Of a stretch of DNA of 64,000 bases, positions 1-9,126 are shown piece after piece. How positions within the stretch are numbered: position 1 is the first letter of the stretch; each line of letters opens with the position of its first letter. The translations under genes were made by a program, and so were the position numbers. Origin of the DNA: Acinetobacter nectaris CIP 110549 (GTDB lineage: Bacteria; Pseudomonadota; Gammaproteobacteria; Pseudomonadales; Moraxellaceae); contig NZ_KI530723.1 of NCBI RefSeq assembly GCF_000488215.1, positions 284,308 to 348,307 of the forward strand, given 5' to 3'. The notes under the pieces were generated by a model. That model did no database searches, was not told where the DNA came from, and saw only the letters and a program-made list of their open reading frames with translations.

Positions 1-225
1 ATCCAAAACATGATGCTCGATTTTATATCGCGCTATAACTGCAATCATTCTAGTCGCTTCGACTTACTTGACATCGTACATTTTGAAAAAAAGTATGAGC
101 AATTTTTATCCTCTCTCGAACAAGAGATTATTCACTATGCTTTTAAAGAACAAAAAAATCCTCGTAAACATATATTTGAAAATATCGAATCTATCTTTGA
201 AAGAGAATTAAATATCGCCTGCTAA
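1..225 (+). CDS. C-terminal part of an unidentified protein (5'-truncated by the window)
   Basis: The reading frame is open from base 1 with no stop before the first methionine at position 10, so this is probably the C-terminal end of a longer gene that starts outside the window. The visible 71 to 74 residues are charged and helical in character and end in ELNIAC. No catalytic motif or domain is visible. The size and composition would suit the ligand-binding end of a small regulator, but that is a guess. It is co-directional with uvrA, about 155 bp upstream of it. Confidence 0.45.
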   Translation: MQNMMLDFISRYNCNHSSRFDLLDIVHFEKKYEQFLSSLEQEIIHYAFKEQKNPRKHIFENIESIFERELNIAC

Positions 226-381
226 AGTAATTGATTTATATCAAGGAGAATCATTCATTTTTTGAATTCATAGTATGATAATAATTAACAATTCATCACG
301 TAGTGATAAGCCCAAATTTCAGGCATATTGATATACACTACTTAAAGCTATTATTTATCAAAATTTAGGATTCTCCTGTTT

Positions 382-3213
382 ATGAGCCAAAGTCATATCC
401 GTATCCGAGGTGCACGCACACATAACTTAAAAAATGTGTCACTCGATATTCCACGCGATAAATTTGTGGTCATTACGGGGTTATCAGGCTCAGGAAAATC
501 TTCCTTAGCATTTGATACTCTGTATGCCGAAGGGCAACGTCGCTATGTAGAATCCCTTTCTGCCTATGCTCGCCAGTTCCTATCACAAATGGAAAAACCT
601 GAAGTCGATTCGATTGAAGGACTGAGCCCTGCAATTGCGATTGAACAAAAATCGACAAGCCACAATCCACGCTCTACAGTCGGTACAATTACTGAAATCT
701 ACGACTATTTGCGACTCCTTTATGCACGTGTCGGTACGCCATATTGCCCAGAGCATGACCTTCCTATGGTGGCACAGACCATCTCTGAAATGGTAGATGC
801 TGTCAAAGTGCTTGAAGAAGGTACGGCGCTCATGTTACTTGCGCCTGTTGTTCGTGAACGCAAAGGTGAATACACCCAACTTTTTGAACAGCTACAAGGT
901 CAAGGGTTTGTCCGTGCCCGTGTAGATGGTGAAATTATTGATATTGATACACCTCCTACACTCGATAAAAAGAAAAAACATACCATTGAGGTCGTGGTCG
1001 ATCGCTTTAAAGTCCGAGATGATTTAGGTAATCGTATTGCGGAGTCTTTTGAAACTGCACTACGTTTGGGAGGTGACATTGCCATACTTTCTTGGATGAA
1101 AGGCGAACAGCCCGATCGTGTATTTTCTGCAAAACACTCATGTCCTGAATGTGACCGTGCTGTTGGAGAGTTAGAGCCTCGCCTATTCTCATTTAACAAT
1201 CCATTTGGTGCTTGTCCTGTATGTGATGGTTTAGGAACACGCAGTCACTTTAGCCAAGAAAAACTTATTCCAAACCCTGAGCTTTCGATTAGCCAAGGAG
1301 CAATTCGTGGTTGGGATCGTCAAAAACCTTACTACTATGCCATGCTACAAAAAGTGGCTGCTCATTTTGAGTTTGATCTTGAACAGCCATGGCAGTTTCT
1401 AAGTAAAGAGGTACAGAAAAAGTTTCTTCAGGGCACAGGTCGTGAAAAAATTGACATGAGCTATACCGATGAACGTGGTCGTCACCACAACCGTGTTCAG
1501 GTCTTTGAAGGAATTCTGCCACATCTTGAACGCCGTTACCGTGAAACAGAAAGCAACTACGTACGCGATGACTTAGCTCAATACCTTTCAAATGCGGCCT
1601 GTGATGTATGTGATGGCTCTCGTCTAAATGAAATTGCACGTCATGTTCGTGTCAAAGATAAAACCATTGCCAACATTACACAAATGTCGATTGGCGATGC
1701 CGAAAACTACTATCAAGACTTGAACCTGATAGGTGCCAAAGGCGAAATTGCAGATAAGATTTTTAAAGAGATTCGTGAGCGCTTACACTTTCTTGTTAGT
1801 GTCGGACTCAACTATTTAAGCCTTTCACGCTCTGCAGAAACACTCTCTGGTGGCGAAGCACAACGTATTCGTCTTGCATCACAGATTGGCGCAGGCCTTA
1901 TGGGTGTGATGTATGTACTTGACGAACCTTCCATCGGTTTACACCAACGCGATAACGACCGCCTATTACAAACACTTATTCGCCTAAGAGATTTAGGAAA
2001 TACTGTTTTAGTGGTCGAACATGATGAAGATGCTATTCGTGAAGCTGACCATATTATTGATATTGGCCCAGGTGCAGGCGTACATGGTGGACATGTCATT
2101 GCAGAGGGTACAGCTAAGCAGCTCGCGAAAAATAAAAACTCTTTAACAGGGCAATACTTGGCAGGTAAGCTAAAAATTGAAGTGCCTAAAGAGCGCCTTA
2201 AACCGAGTGACCCTGAAAAAATGATTCAACTTATGGGTGCACGTGGTCACAATTTAAAAAATGTGGACCTCAAAATTCCACTTGGTATTATGACCTGTGT
2301 TACAGGCGTTTCAGGCTCAGGTAAGTCAACGCTGATTAACCGTACATTACTGCCATTAGCTGCAACACAACTCAATGGTGCAACAACACTTACACCTGAA
2401 AAGTTTGATTCAATTAATGGCTTACAATATCTAGATAAAGTGGTTGATATTGATCAGAGCCCTATTGGACGTACACCTCGCTCTAACCCTGCAACGTATA
2501 CAGGTTTATTTACGCCAATTCGTGAGCTCTTTGCACAAACTCCTGAGGCAAAAGCACGTGGTTATGCTGCGGGTCGCTTTTCTTTTAACGTCAAAGGTGG
2601 ACGCTGTGAAGCATGCGAAGGTGATGGCATGATCAAAGTCGCAATGCACTTTCTTCCCGATATGTACGTTCCGTGCGATGCGTGTCATGGGAAACGTTAC
2701 AACAGAGAAACGTTAGAAGTAGGTTATAAAGGTAAAAATATTTCTGATGTCTTAGAAATGACCGTTGAAGATGCGGCCGAGTTTTTTAGTGCAATTCCTG
2801 TTATTCACCGCCGTTTAGAAACACTAACACAAGTTGGTCTTGGTTATATCCGTCTTGGTCAAGCTGCAACGACACTTTCGGGTGGTGAGGCACAACGTGT
2901 CAAACTAGCAAGAGAACTTGCAAAACGAGATACAGGACAAACCCTATATGTGCTTGACGAGCCAACAACGGGTCTACACTTCCATGATATTGCAAAACTG
3001 CTCGATATTTTGTATGAGCTACGCAGTAAAGGTAATACCATTGTAGTGATTGAGCATAACCTAGATGTTATTAAAACTGCTGACTGGGTTGTCGACCTTG
3101 GTCCTGAAGGTGGTTCAGGTGGTGGTCAAATTATTGCAGAAGGTACACCTGAAGAAGTTGCTCAGGTTACAGCATCTCATACAGGTAAATTCTTAAAATC
3201 AATGCTTCAATAA
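382..3213 (+). CDS. uvrA: UvrA, excinuclease ABC subunit A
   Basis: This is the damage-recognition ATPase of nucleotide excision repair. It acts in the cytoplasm as a dimer that scans DNA and loads UvrB. The 943 residues match the usual family length. There are two ABC ATPase modules: Walker A motifs GLSGSGKSS near residue 33 and GVSGSGKST near 642, with signature motifs LSGGEAQR near 488 and 831. Each module carries a Cys4 zinc finger (CPEC...CPVC near 254 and CEAC...CDAC near 742). The ATG at 382 gives the canonical N-terminus with the [10 protein letters not shown] motif. It has no obvious operon partner. The antisense ORFs within it are shadows. Confidence 0.98.
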   Translation: MSQSHIRIRGARTHNLKNVSLDIPRDKFVVITGLSGSGKSSLAFDTLYAEGQRRYVESLSAYARQFLSQMEKPEVDSIEGLSPAIAIEQKSTSHNPRSTVGTITEIYDYLRLLYARVGTPYCPEHDLPMVAQTISEMVDAVKVLEEGTALMLLAPVVRERKGEYTQLFEQLQGQGFVRARVDGEIIDIDTPPTLDKKKKHTIEVVVDRFKVRDDLGNRIAESFETALRLGGDIAILSWMKGEQPDRVFSAKHSCPECDRAVGELEPRLFSFNNPFGACPVCDGLGTRSHFSQEKLIPNPELSISQGAIRGWDRQKPYYYAMLQKVAAHFEFDLEQPWQFLSKEVQKKFLQGTGREKIDMSYTDERGRHHNRVQVFEGILPHLERRYRETESNYVRDDLAQYLSNAACDVCDGSRLNEIARHVRVKDKTIANITQMSIGDAENYYQDLNLIGAKGEIADKIFKEIRERLHFLVSVGLNYLSLSRSAETLSGGEAQRIRLASQIGAGLMGVMYVLDEPSIGLHQRDNDRLLQTLIRLRDLGNTVLVVEHDEDAIREADHIIDIGPGAGVHGGHVIAEGTAKQLAKNKNSLTGQYLAGKLKIEVPKERLKPSDPEKMIQLMGARGHNLKNVDLKIPLGIMTCVTGVSGSGKSTLINRTLLPLAATQLNGATTLTPEKFDSINGLQYLDKVVDIDQSPIGRTPRSNPATYTGLFTPIRELFAQTPEAKARGYAAGRFSFNVKGGRCEACEGDGMIKVAMHFLPDMYVPCDACHGKRYNRETLEVGYKGKNISDVLEMTVEDAAEFFSAIPVIHRRLETLTQVGLGYIRLGQAATTLSGGEAQRVKLARELAKRDTGQTLYVLDEPTTGLHFHDIAKLLDILYELRSKGNTIVVIEHNLDVIKTADWVVDLGPEGGSGGGQIIAEGTPEEVAQVTASHTGKFLKSMLQ

Positions 3214-3229
3214 AACGAAAATCTACTTT

Positions 3230-3258
3230 ATTGCGTTAGCCATTATAGCTAACGCAAT
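3230..3258. terminator. Inverted repeat downstream of uvrA, possible terminator
   Basis: A perfect 11-bp stem (ATTGCGTTAGC and its complement) with a 7-base loop begins 16 bases after the uvrA stop. There is no strong T run after it, so it may end transcription weakly or act as an mRNA 3' stabiliser. Confidence 0.45.
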
Positions 3259-3631
3259 AGCCTCCCTAAGCTAAACCTCATATTCATTTTATATAGTTTT
3301 AAGTGCATCAATCCTCAGAAAAACTCCATTAAAAAATGTTTTATAATTATTTTATTTGTCATAAAACTAGGTAATAATGTAACGCTTGAACTCGAAAAAA
3401 GTATATAATTTAATCAAAATTTCAAAAAATTAACAATCGATTACATAAAAATAAAAATGTAAAATTAGCTCAACTATTGATCAAATTACTTTCACCAAAA
3501 CTTACAGTATAATTTTTATCATATTGTTAAATAATTATTTTTTTCTACCAATTAGAAATATTATTATTCTAAAATATAAAGATTATATTTTTTTTCTATC
3601 AACATAATCTAAAATCACGTCAATAAGATCA
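3259..3631. other. AT-rich gene-free spacer upstream of the porin gene
   Basis: About 370 bases without a credible ORF on either strand. The stretch is very AT-rich with many A and T tracts, as often seen upstream of highly expressed outer-membrane protein genes. I see no RNA gene or repeat in it. The porin promoter candidate follows at its right end. Confidence 0.5.
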
Positions 3632-3659
3632 TTGACTAAATATTTTGTAACAATAGAAT
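3632..3659 (+). promoter_or_regulatory. Probable sigma70 promoter of the porin gene
   Basis: TTGACT at 3632-3637 and TAGAAT at 3654-3659 are separated by 16 bp. This would give a short leader of about 33 bases before the ATG at 3699. Read from sequence only. Confidence 0.5.
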
Positions 3660-3698
3660 AAATACCATTATCTACATAGATAACTTTGGACATTTATT

Positions 3699-4607
3699 AT
3701 GAAAAAAATCGGTTTAGCAACAGCGGTTCTCTTAGCCATGACCGGCGCTCATGCCTACCAAGTAGAGCTACAAGGTCAATCTGAATTCCTTAAACAACAT
3801 GGGGCTGAAGATACTTATACTGGCGATGCTCAAGGTACATTCTACTTCAAAGATGTAGACGCTTCTAAAGGCCCTCTAGCTGAAGCTGCGTTTTTAAACA
3901 AAGCATCTAATGTAAAATTAGGCTATCATTTCGATCGTCAAAAAGAGTTTAATAACTTTTCTACAAGCGATAAGACTCAGTCTTATGGCGCAAAAGCTGA
4001 AGGATATTATGAAACTTCATACATTCCTGTACCTGTGTACGGAAGTGTTTCATACAACCATACAGATGTAACATCGAAATACCAAGGCGATAAAGATAAA
4101 GACCACGGTGATCGTTACGCATTAGAAGTTGGTGCTCTACCAACAAACAACTTCTTAGTTGCTGTAGGTTATACAAACGTAACAAATGCTTATTCTTTAG
4201 ATAACTTCAAAGCATTTAACAACGGTGTATTAACTGCACGTAATGAAGCTGCAACTGCAAATGCTCGCTATAAAACTGATGCTGTTACCGCACGTGCAAA
4301 ATACGTAGGTAACATCGACAACACAAATATGGCTGTTGGTTTTGAAGTAGACAGTATTTTTGTACATGGTAGCGCAGCTTATGGTTTAGCAACTGATCTA
4401 TACCTAACGCCACAACTTAGCGTTGGTGCAAACTATGCAGATACATCTGCGTTCAAATCAGGTACTGACCATATTTGGGGTGGTAACGTAAACTACTTCA
4501 TTACACCAGCTATTTCTGTAGGTGCTACTTACACTAAAGCAAATGCTAAAGATAATGAAACTGATGATGCTCAAACAATTGGTTTAAACACACGTATCCG
4601 TTTCTAA
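3699..4607 (+). CDS. omp33-36: Outer-membrane porin of the Omp33-36 family
   Basis: A 302-residue beta-barrel porin in the outer membrane. The first 19 residues form a classical signal peptide ending AHA, and the mature protein begins YQVELQGQSE. Alternating hydrophobic and polar strands run to a C-terminal aromatic residue (RIRF), the usual signal for barrel assembly. The signal peptide and the segment KGPLAEAAFLNKASNV match Acinetobacter Omp33-36 as I know that family. In A. baumannii this porin passes small solutes and water, and its loss is linked to carbapenem resistance and reduced virulence. The gene is monocistronic, with its own promoter and a strong terminator. Confidence 0.85.
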   Translation: MKKIGLATAVLLAMTGAHAYQVELQGQSEFLKQHGAEDTYTGDAQGTFYFKDVDASKGPLAEAAFLNKASNVKLGYHFDRQKEFNNFSTSDKTQSYGAKAEGYYETSYIPVPVYGSVSYNHTDVTSKYQGDKDKDHGDRYALEVGALPTNNFLVAVGYTNVTNAYSLDNFKAFNNGVLTARNEAATANARYKTDAVTARAKYVGNIDNTNMAVGFEVDSIFVHGSAAYGLATDLYLTPQLSVGANYADTSAFKSGTDHIWGGNVNYFITPAISVGATYTKANAKDNETDDAQTIGLNTRIRF

Positions 4608-4631
4608 TCTAGCATTAGATTGATACACCAA

Positions 4632-4658
4632 AAAGGACTCAAATTGAGTCCTTTTTTT
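4632..4658. terminator. Terminator shared by the convergent porin and ion-channel genes
   Basis: The stem AGGACTC/GAGTCCT with a short AT loop is followed by a run of seven T. The complementary A run on the other side lets it serve the convergent gene ending at 4660 as well. Confidence 0.85.
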
Positions 4659-4659
4659 A

Positions 4660-5358
4660 TTATTCTTCACTTTCAGGTACTGATGCCTTATGAATGTACT
4701 GTAGCGCGATTAAACGTGAAACAATCGTCGCCAAGTACATCACACCAACAAACATCTGTAAAATGGACAATACCTTTACAGCAGGTGCAAGAGGCAATAA
4801 ATTAGAGAGTCCCGTTGCAGACTGCAAACTAAAACTAAAAAATAAAATGTCTAACCAAGATTGGATACTTGTTGGATGTATAGAATTACTAAAACTGTTC
4901 GGCACTAAAAGCTGACAAATATTATAAGCGTATGCAAAAGCCCAAGCGAGTAATGTAAATACAGCACCAGCGGCAAAAAGCTCATCCTTTGTTAAATAGC
5001 GATCTGCAAACATATATCTTAGTAAGCTGTATGCCGCAGAAATATATGCCCCTATTTCAAATATATGTGCCCCAACCTGTAAATATATGTTGTACCCTCC
5101 AACCATCATTAAAATAAGGCATAGAACAGCACCACCAATAAATAGCTTACCTAATGTATGAAAAGAAGCTGTCTGCTTAATTACTCTTGCTATAAGCAGC
5201 AATGCAAGTACACCACTCCCCCACATCACCAATTGATAATATAAATGGTCTACTGGTAGAAAAGTCATCATTAAAATAATAAGTTGAAATACCAACAACC
5301 ATGCAGATGGCAATTGTTTCCAATGCTTTATAAATCGTTTTAAAGGAGAAAATGCCAT
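4660..5358 (-). CDS. Ion-channel-like membrane protein with a non-canonical pore
   Basis: A 232-residue integral membrane protein with about six hydrophobic segments. The last two flank a pore-loop-like stretch, SLQSATGLSNLLPLAP, laid out as in the two-TM ion channel domain (re-entrant loop, then SRLI after the final helix). Potassium channels carry TVGYG or TLGYG there; this protein has ATGLSN, so potassium selectivity cannot be assumed. A long acidic-free N-terminus precedes the first helix and the C-terminus is acidic. It is convergent with the porin and ends at the shared terminator. The function beyond 'channel-like' is unknown. Confidence 0.6.
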   Translation of the reverse strand: MAFSPLKRFIKHWKQLPSAWLLVFQLIILMMTFLPVDHLYYQLVMWGSGVLALLLIARVIKQTASFHTLGKLFIGGAVLCLILMMVGGYNIYLQVGAHIFEIGAYISAAYSLLRYMFADRYLTKDELFAAGAVFTLLAWAFAYAYNICQLLVPNSFSNSIHPTSIQSWLDILFFSFSLQSATGLSNLLPLAPAVKVLSILQMFVGVMYLATIVSRLIALQYIHKASVPESEE

Positions 5359-5510
5359 AATGGGAAATAGCCTTATTATTTAACAAATATATTAAAATAA
5401 ATACGTAAAGCGAATAGAGGTTTACGCTTTTAATATCATCCTCTTTTTTAAATATGCTAAATATAATATATCTATGAATCACTATTTTTTTCGTTTCAAA
5501 AGGTATTCTT

Positions 5511-5882
5511 ATGAAATTATATCGCACGATTATTTTATTGAGCTGTAGTATTCCACTTATCGCCTGTGCCCAGACCAATAGTATTTTAAAAGGACAAGAA
5601 AACTTCATTGGACACTGGAAAGCGCCACATAGTGAAATTGTTGTTGACCGTAACGGTACATTTAAATATAGCAGTGCATATCAAACTGAAAATAAGACAG
5701 CAAACACTTTTGAACAGAGCAGCTCACAATCTAATATAAGCGCACCAATTAGCCAAATTAATAATCAAAAAATTCAAGTTGGTACTGGAGACTTCTCTAC
5801 TACATTTAATGTAAACAAACCACCATACCAACAAAATGGGGCATGGCATATGACAATTAATAGTGAAAATTACTCCAAATAA
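5511..5882 (+). CDS. Small predicted lipoprotein, unknown function
   Basis: A 123-residue secreted protein. The signal peptide ends in the lipobox PLIAC with the lipidated cysteine at residue 19, so it should be anchored in the outer or inner membrane. The mature part is rich in Ser, Asn and Gln and contains FIGHWKAPHSEIVVDRNGTF, a pattern of small beta-rich lipoproteins. No known domain is recognised. It stands alone, about 150 bp from the divergent channel gene, with a GGTATTC stretch just upstream of the ATG. Confidence 0.65.
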   Translation: MKLYRTIILLSCSIPLIACAQTNSILKGQENFIGHWKAPHSEIVVDRNGTFKYSSAYQTENKTANTFEQSSSQSNISAPISQINNQKIQVGTGDFSTTFNVNKPPYQQNGAWHMTINSENYSK

Positions 5883-6015
5883 ACTTTAATCGTTAGAAGA
5901 TTATTTCTATATTTTAGAGAATGCTAAAACAGCCTATAAAAATATAGACTTTTGTTACTGACTTTAGCGACATAGACTGTTAGCATTTTAGCGATATTAT
6001 AACTTCTTACGACAT

Positions 6016-6648
6016 ATGGACATTATTAACTTCATCCTCCACATAGACCAACATTTACTCGATTTCATTCATCAATATGGTCGTTGGATTTATGCTATTT
6101 TATTTATGATCATCTTTGTAGAAACAGGGCTTGTTGTCATGCCATTTCTACCTGGTGATAGTTTATTACTTGCGGCTGGTGCATTAGCAGCATCTACAGG
6201 TGTGATGGAGCCCATTACGTTAATTGCTGTTTTATCTGTAGCTGCGATTTTGGGGGATACGGTGAATTACCATATTGGAAAATATATTGGTCCTCGTGTT
6301 TTTGAAATGGATTCAAAATTTGTAAAAAAAGAACACCTCCTAAAAACACATGATTTCTTCCAAAGACATGGTGGTAAAACCATAATTTTTGCTCGATTCC
6401 TTCCATTTATTCGTACATTTGCGCCATTCATTGCAGGTGCAGGTGATATGAACTATCGTCACTTCTTATTTTTTAATATTGTTGGTGCGCTTTTATGGAT
6501 TAGCTCTTTGGTCACATTGGGCTACTTATTCGGCAATATACCCATTATCAAAGATAATTTTTCTCATGTAATTATTGGTATTATTATACTAAGTATTTTA
6601 CCTGCTATTTTTGAATTTATCCATAATAAAATTAAATCAAAACAATAA
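6016..6648 (+). CDS. DedA family membrane protein
   Basis: A 210-residue inner-membrane protein of the DedA/SNARE-associated (VTT) family. Members of this family work in phospholipid handling, including undecaprenyl-phosphate recycling, and affect envelope stability and polymyxin tolerance. Visible signatures are the long N-terminal hydrophobic region with ETGLVVMPFLPGD and the conserved FARFLPFIRTFAPFIAGAG segment near residues 131-147, followed by two C-terminal helices. The length is typical. It is the only gene of its transcription unit and is followed by a G/C-rich hairpin. Confidence 0.9.
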   Translation: MDIINFILHIDQHLLDFIHQYGRWIYAILFMIIFVETGLVVMPFLPGDSLLLAAGALAASTGVMEPITLIAVLSVAAILGDTVNYHIGKYIGPRVFEMDSKFVKKEHLLKTHDFFQRHGGKTIIFARFLPFIRTFAPFIAGAGDMNYRHFLFFNIVGALLWISSLVTLGYLFGNIPIIKDNFSHVIIGIIILSILPAIFEFIHNKIKSKQ

Positions 6649-6657
6649 ACTACTCAT

Positions 6658-6696
6658 TCCCCTCCATTTCATAGATATTCGATTTGGAGGGGAAAA
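6658..6696. terminator. Hairpin between dedA and the convergent lipoprotein gene
   Basis: CCCCTCCA and TGGAGGGG form an 8-bp stem, with an A run on the far side that becomes a T run on the minus strand. It probably ends transcription from both convergent genes. Confidence 0.55.
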
Positions 6697-6701
6697 CCAT
6701 A

Positions 6702-7086
6702 CTACCTTTTTACAATTTGCATTGGACAATTTTTAAATTTAGCAGCTTGCGCCATTGCATCTTGTTGCCCTAATAGCTGTGATATCTCTGTGCGTTTTGT
6801 ATTGGAAAATTGTCCCAAGTTAAATGAGATAGAAGGACCAAAACCCCATCCTCCTCTTCCCCAGCCCCCCCCCCAGTCCTAACCCAACCCCCATACCTGT
6901 TCTTTTAGGTGTTTCTACACCCTGTACCAAGTACTGTTGAATCCTATTATATTCAGCTTGTAACTGCATACAGTTAAAGCTCTGATACTGTGTTGGAGAG
7001 ACATAAGCAGGTTTAACAGGCAAACTACTACACGCTGTTAAGCTTAAAATAGCAAAACATGGAAAGAAAACTTTCAATAAGTGCAT
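6702..7086 (-). pseudogene. Glycine-rich small lipoprotein gene, out of frame at a run of ten C
   Basis: Starting at the ATG at 7086 (behind AAGGATAATTG), the protein has a signal peptide and the lipobox LTAC, then PVKPAYVSPTQYQSFNCMQLQ. This is a small lipoprotein type whose mature part pairs a Cys-containing helix with a glycine-rich linker. The frame runs into ten C at 6865-6874 (ten G in the coding sense) and ends 16 codons later at 6820. Removing one C joins it to a second frame that reads GWGRGGWGFGPSISFNLGQF and continues to NCPMQIVKR with a stop at 6702-6704. That would give a 127-residue protein with a second matching Cys segment. So the gene is either phase-variable by slippage, inactivated, or affected by a homopolymer sequencing error. 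Confidence 0.7.
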
Positions 7087-7183
7087 ATCAATTATCCTTT
7101 TGTTGTTTTTATCAGCCAAAAATAACTTACTTGTATTTTTGGCTTTTTTTATAGGGATAACAATTTTAATTTGTAATAGCTTA

Positions 7184-7576
7184 CTAAAATAAATTTGGCT
7201 TAATTGTAACTAAAGTAAGTATCGCAACGAATGCAATCCAAGCAATAATGATTCCTCCTCGACGTTGCACCAGTAATATATTTTCAGCTTTTTTGAAAGC
7301 TTTAATGACAGAAGACAAGAGCACAATAAATAAAATTACTTTTGCATAAAACCAACTTTGTACATTAAATGATTTTAAATAAAGCAACCAACCACCTGTG
7401 ATTAAAAAAATGCTAAATGTACTATGCTGTGCAATTAAAAGCATTTTTCTACTTTTCAAATGCGCAACATCTACGTCTTTATTCTTAAAAAGAATAATTG
7501 TCTGAATTACCAAAGTAATTAAAAGAATACAAATCGCAACGCCATGTAGTATTTTCAGTAATGTGAATAAAGTCAT
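7184..7576 (-). CDS. SirB-like integral membrane protein
   Basis: 130 residues with four hydrophobic segments. The N-terminal KILHGVAICILL and the pattern of a histidine-bearing first helix, a short loop and a GGWLLYLK helix resemble the SirB/YchQ family of small inner-membrane proteins, whose role is not established. It lies 21 bp downstream of the bolA-family gene on the same strand, so the two may be cotranscribed. Confidence 0.55.
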   Translation of the reverse strand: MTLFTLLKILHGVAICILLITLVIQTIILFKNKDVDVAHLKSRKMLLIAQHSTFSIFLITGGWLLYLKSFNVQSWFYAKVILFIVLLSSVIKAFKKAENILLVQRRGGIIIAWIAFVAILTLVTIKPNLF

Positions 7577-7597
7577 TTGCCTACAACCTACTTTTAT

Positions 7598-7912
7598 TTA
7601 ATTTTTTGGAGCATGTGCACATTCGGGACTATTAGGAAAATGCCCATCCCAATCACCTTCACTATATGTATGAAGTGCTAAAGCATGAATACCACCACCA
7701 CCGGCAGCGAGTAGGCTTTGCACAGCTCCATAGACTTTTTGATGTCTTTGGACTGCACGCATACCTTGAAAAATTTGACTAACAATAATTACTTTAAAGT
7801 GAGACTCTTTCCCTGGATAGTAGCCACCATGATTGGCAGATTCATTAATAATTTCTAAATGACTTGGATTTAAAGTATCTAGACGTTCCATTAACTGTTG
7901 CTGTAAATTCAT
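7598..7912 (-). CDS. BolA family protein
   Basis: 104 residues with the BolA fold pattern. There is an N-terminal helix (LMERLDTLNPSHLEIINES), the HGGYYPGKESHFKVIIVS strand pair, and the VQRHQKVYGAVQSLL helix carrying the conserved RH. Proteins of this family bind monothiol glutaredoxins through a [2Fe-2S] cluster or act as DNA-binding regulators. The C-terminal tail (HALALHTYSEGDW) follows the usual I-HAL-x-T pattern. It is transcribed away from the tRNA genes, with the SirB-like gene downstream. Confidence 0.85.
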   Translation of the reverse strand: MNLQQQLMERLDTLNPSHLEIINESANHGGYYPGKESHFKVIIVSQIFQGMRAVQRHQKVYGAVQSLLAAGGGGIHALALHTYSEGDWDGHFPNSPECAHAPKN

Positions 7913-8069
7913 GCGATTCTATACACTATCTAAAATATACTTTTATTATAACCATAATATAATCTTGTAGATGTGAGTAATTTATTTATCCAAACTGTAT
8001 ATTTTTACAGCTAAATATTTCATTTTGATTTTATTTTACTCAATCAAAACGATTTTCTTCTTTTTTTTA

Positions 8070-8097
8070 TTGATTCAAATAACATTTCAGGTATTAT
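8070..8097 (+). promoter_or_regulatory. Probable promoter of the tRNA-Gly pair
   Basis: TTGATT at 8070-8075 and TATTAT at 8092-8097 with a 16-bp spacer lie 10 bases before the first tRNA base. This spacing is typical for tRNA operons. Confidence 0.6.
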
Positions 8098-8106
8098 ACA
8101 TCTCAC

Positions 8107-8182
8107 GCGGAAATAGCTCAGTTGGTAGAGCATAACCTTGCCAAGGTTGGGGTCGGGAGTTCGAGTCTCCTTTTCCGCTCCA
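8107..8182 (+). tRNA. tRNA-Gly (GCC), first copy
   Basis: A complete 76-base cloverleaf. The seven-pair acceptor stem GCGGAAA/TTTCCGC is followed by a T discriminator and encoded CCA. The anticodon loop TTGCCAA gives anticodon GCC, which reads GGC and GGU glycine codons. The T arm contains GTTCGAG. It is identical to the second copy 42 bases downstream. Confidence 0.97.
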
Positions 8183-8224
8183 GTTTATTTTTTAGTGAAA
8201 GTTTTAGTAAAAACTACTCAATAT

Positions 8225-8300
8225 GCGGAAATAGCTCAGTTGGTAGAGCATAACCTTGCCAAGGTTGGGGTCGGGAGTTCGAGTCTCCTTTTCCGCTCCA
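8225..8300 (+). tRNA. tRNA-Gly (GCC), second copy and island attachment gene
   Basis: The sequence is identical to the first copy, with encoded CCA. Its 3' part from position 8255 onward, together with the terminator behind it, is repeated at 46661-46743. This tRNA was therefore the integration target and was restored intact at the integrase end of the island. Confidence 0.97.
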
Positions 8301-8337
8301 AATTCTAAAAGCCCTCATCGAAAGATAGGGGCTTTTT
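8255..8337 (+). repeat. attL: 83-bp direct repeat at the integrase end of the island
   Basis: Bases 8255-8337 match 46661-46743 with one mismatch. The repeat starts in the anticodon arm of the second tRNA-Gly, covers its 3' half and runs through the downstream terminator. It marks the left end of a roughly 38.4-kb accessory region. Confidence 0.9.
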
Positions 8338-8339
8338 TC
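8307..8339 (+). terminator. Terminator of the tRNA-Gly operon
   Basis: AGCCC...ATCGAAAGAT...GGGGCT forms a stem with a GAAA tetraloop, followed by six T. The same structure is carried by the distal att copy. Confidence 0.75.
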
Positions 8340-8425
8340 TTGTTGATTTATATCAACTTTTAAGGCGGTTCGCCTATTTTTATTTTCAGCCACACCCTAT
8401 ATCATTTAAAGTATAACACTGAGGT

Positions 8426-8657
8426 TGTGACCAAGATGTGACCATTTAGTGCCCACACCTTGGAAATAACCTTAAACGACTTTAAAATAGCTTAATTTAT
8501 ATACAAAAATAATCAGCAAATAATATTAACGTAAATACAATAAAGTCTGCTACAAATAGATTGTGACCAAATACATTTTCTATGTGACCATTTGTGACCA
8601 AATAAATTTTTAAGTTGTTGTTTAATATATATTTAAATGAAAAATCAATGGTGACCA
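8426..8657 (+). promoter_or_regulatory. Cluster of TGTGACCA direct repeats next to attL
   Basis: The 8-mer TGTGACCA occurs perfectly at 8426, 8437, 8562, 8583 and 8593, with a one-base variant (GGTGACCA) at 8650. Three copies extend to TTGTGACCAA. All have the same orientation and sit in the gene-free stretch 8340-8786 between the core att site and the repressor gene. This is where arm-type integrase or excisionase sites are expected. The remainder of the stretch shows no gene. Confidence 0.6.
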
Positions 8658-8786
8658 CATAATTATTAACAAAACCTAAATAGCCAGTATTTTTGATTTT
8701 TTCACGCTCTAAATTACTAACAGCATACCTATTAAGTGTTCACAGACATGTTTAAAATCAAACTTCTACAATAGCTCTAGATCCGA

Positions 8787-9014
8787 TCACTCTTTAGTCT
8801 CTTTATATTTATTAGTATTGTTGAATATCAATAAGTCACCAATTTCAACATCTAGTGCAATACATATTTTATCAATTGTATCAAAATCAATGCGTACAGA
8901 CTCATCATTATAAAGCTTATGCAATGTGGATTTATTGATACCTGTACTACGTACCAGATCAGCAACTTTTAATTTACGTTCTGCTAGCAAAACTGCCAAG
9001 TTTGAATTAATCAT
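8787..9014 (-). CDS. XRE/Cro-CI type transcriptional regulator
   Basis: A 75-residue protein that is almost entirely a helix-turn-helix of the Cro/CI (XRE) family: VADLVRSTGINKSTLHKLYND forms the two central helices, followed by IDFDTIDKICIALDVEIGDLL, a typical XRE end. It is divergent from the excisionase gene across a 112-bp operator region, as immunity repressors of phages and satellites usually are. I infer that it controls excision and itself. Confidence 0.85.
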   Translation of the reverse strand: MINSNLAVLLAERKLKVADLVRSTGINKSTLHKLYNDESVRIDFDTIDKICIALDVEIGDLLIFNNTNKYKETKE

Positions 9015-9080
9015 ATTTTTTCCTATTTAAATAATAAAAAATACTTGAAAGATCGTAAAAATATGATAAATTACGTTTAT

Positions 9081-9094
9081 GGAATAAATATTCC
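9081..9094. promoter_or_regulatory. Palindromic operator candidate in the divergent control region
   Basis: GGAATA and TATTCC flank a two-base AA centre, forming a perfect 6-bp inverted repeat 33 bp before the excisionase ATG. It lies midway between the divergent regulator and excisionase genes and would suit binding by a small XRE dimer. Confidence 0.4.
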
Positions 9095-9126
9095 TACTTT
9101 CCTAGTAAATATTATAAGGCTTTATT

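Noticed and set aside
5177..5608. ORF of 143 codons on the minus strand
   Set aside because: It overlaps both the channel gene and the lipoprotein gene in other frames and has no family resemblance.
8107..8300. Tandem tRNA-Gly copies as evidence of two separate integrations
   Set aside because: The two tRNAs are complete and only 42 bp apart under one promoter, which is ordinary tandem duplication of a tRNA gene.
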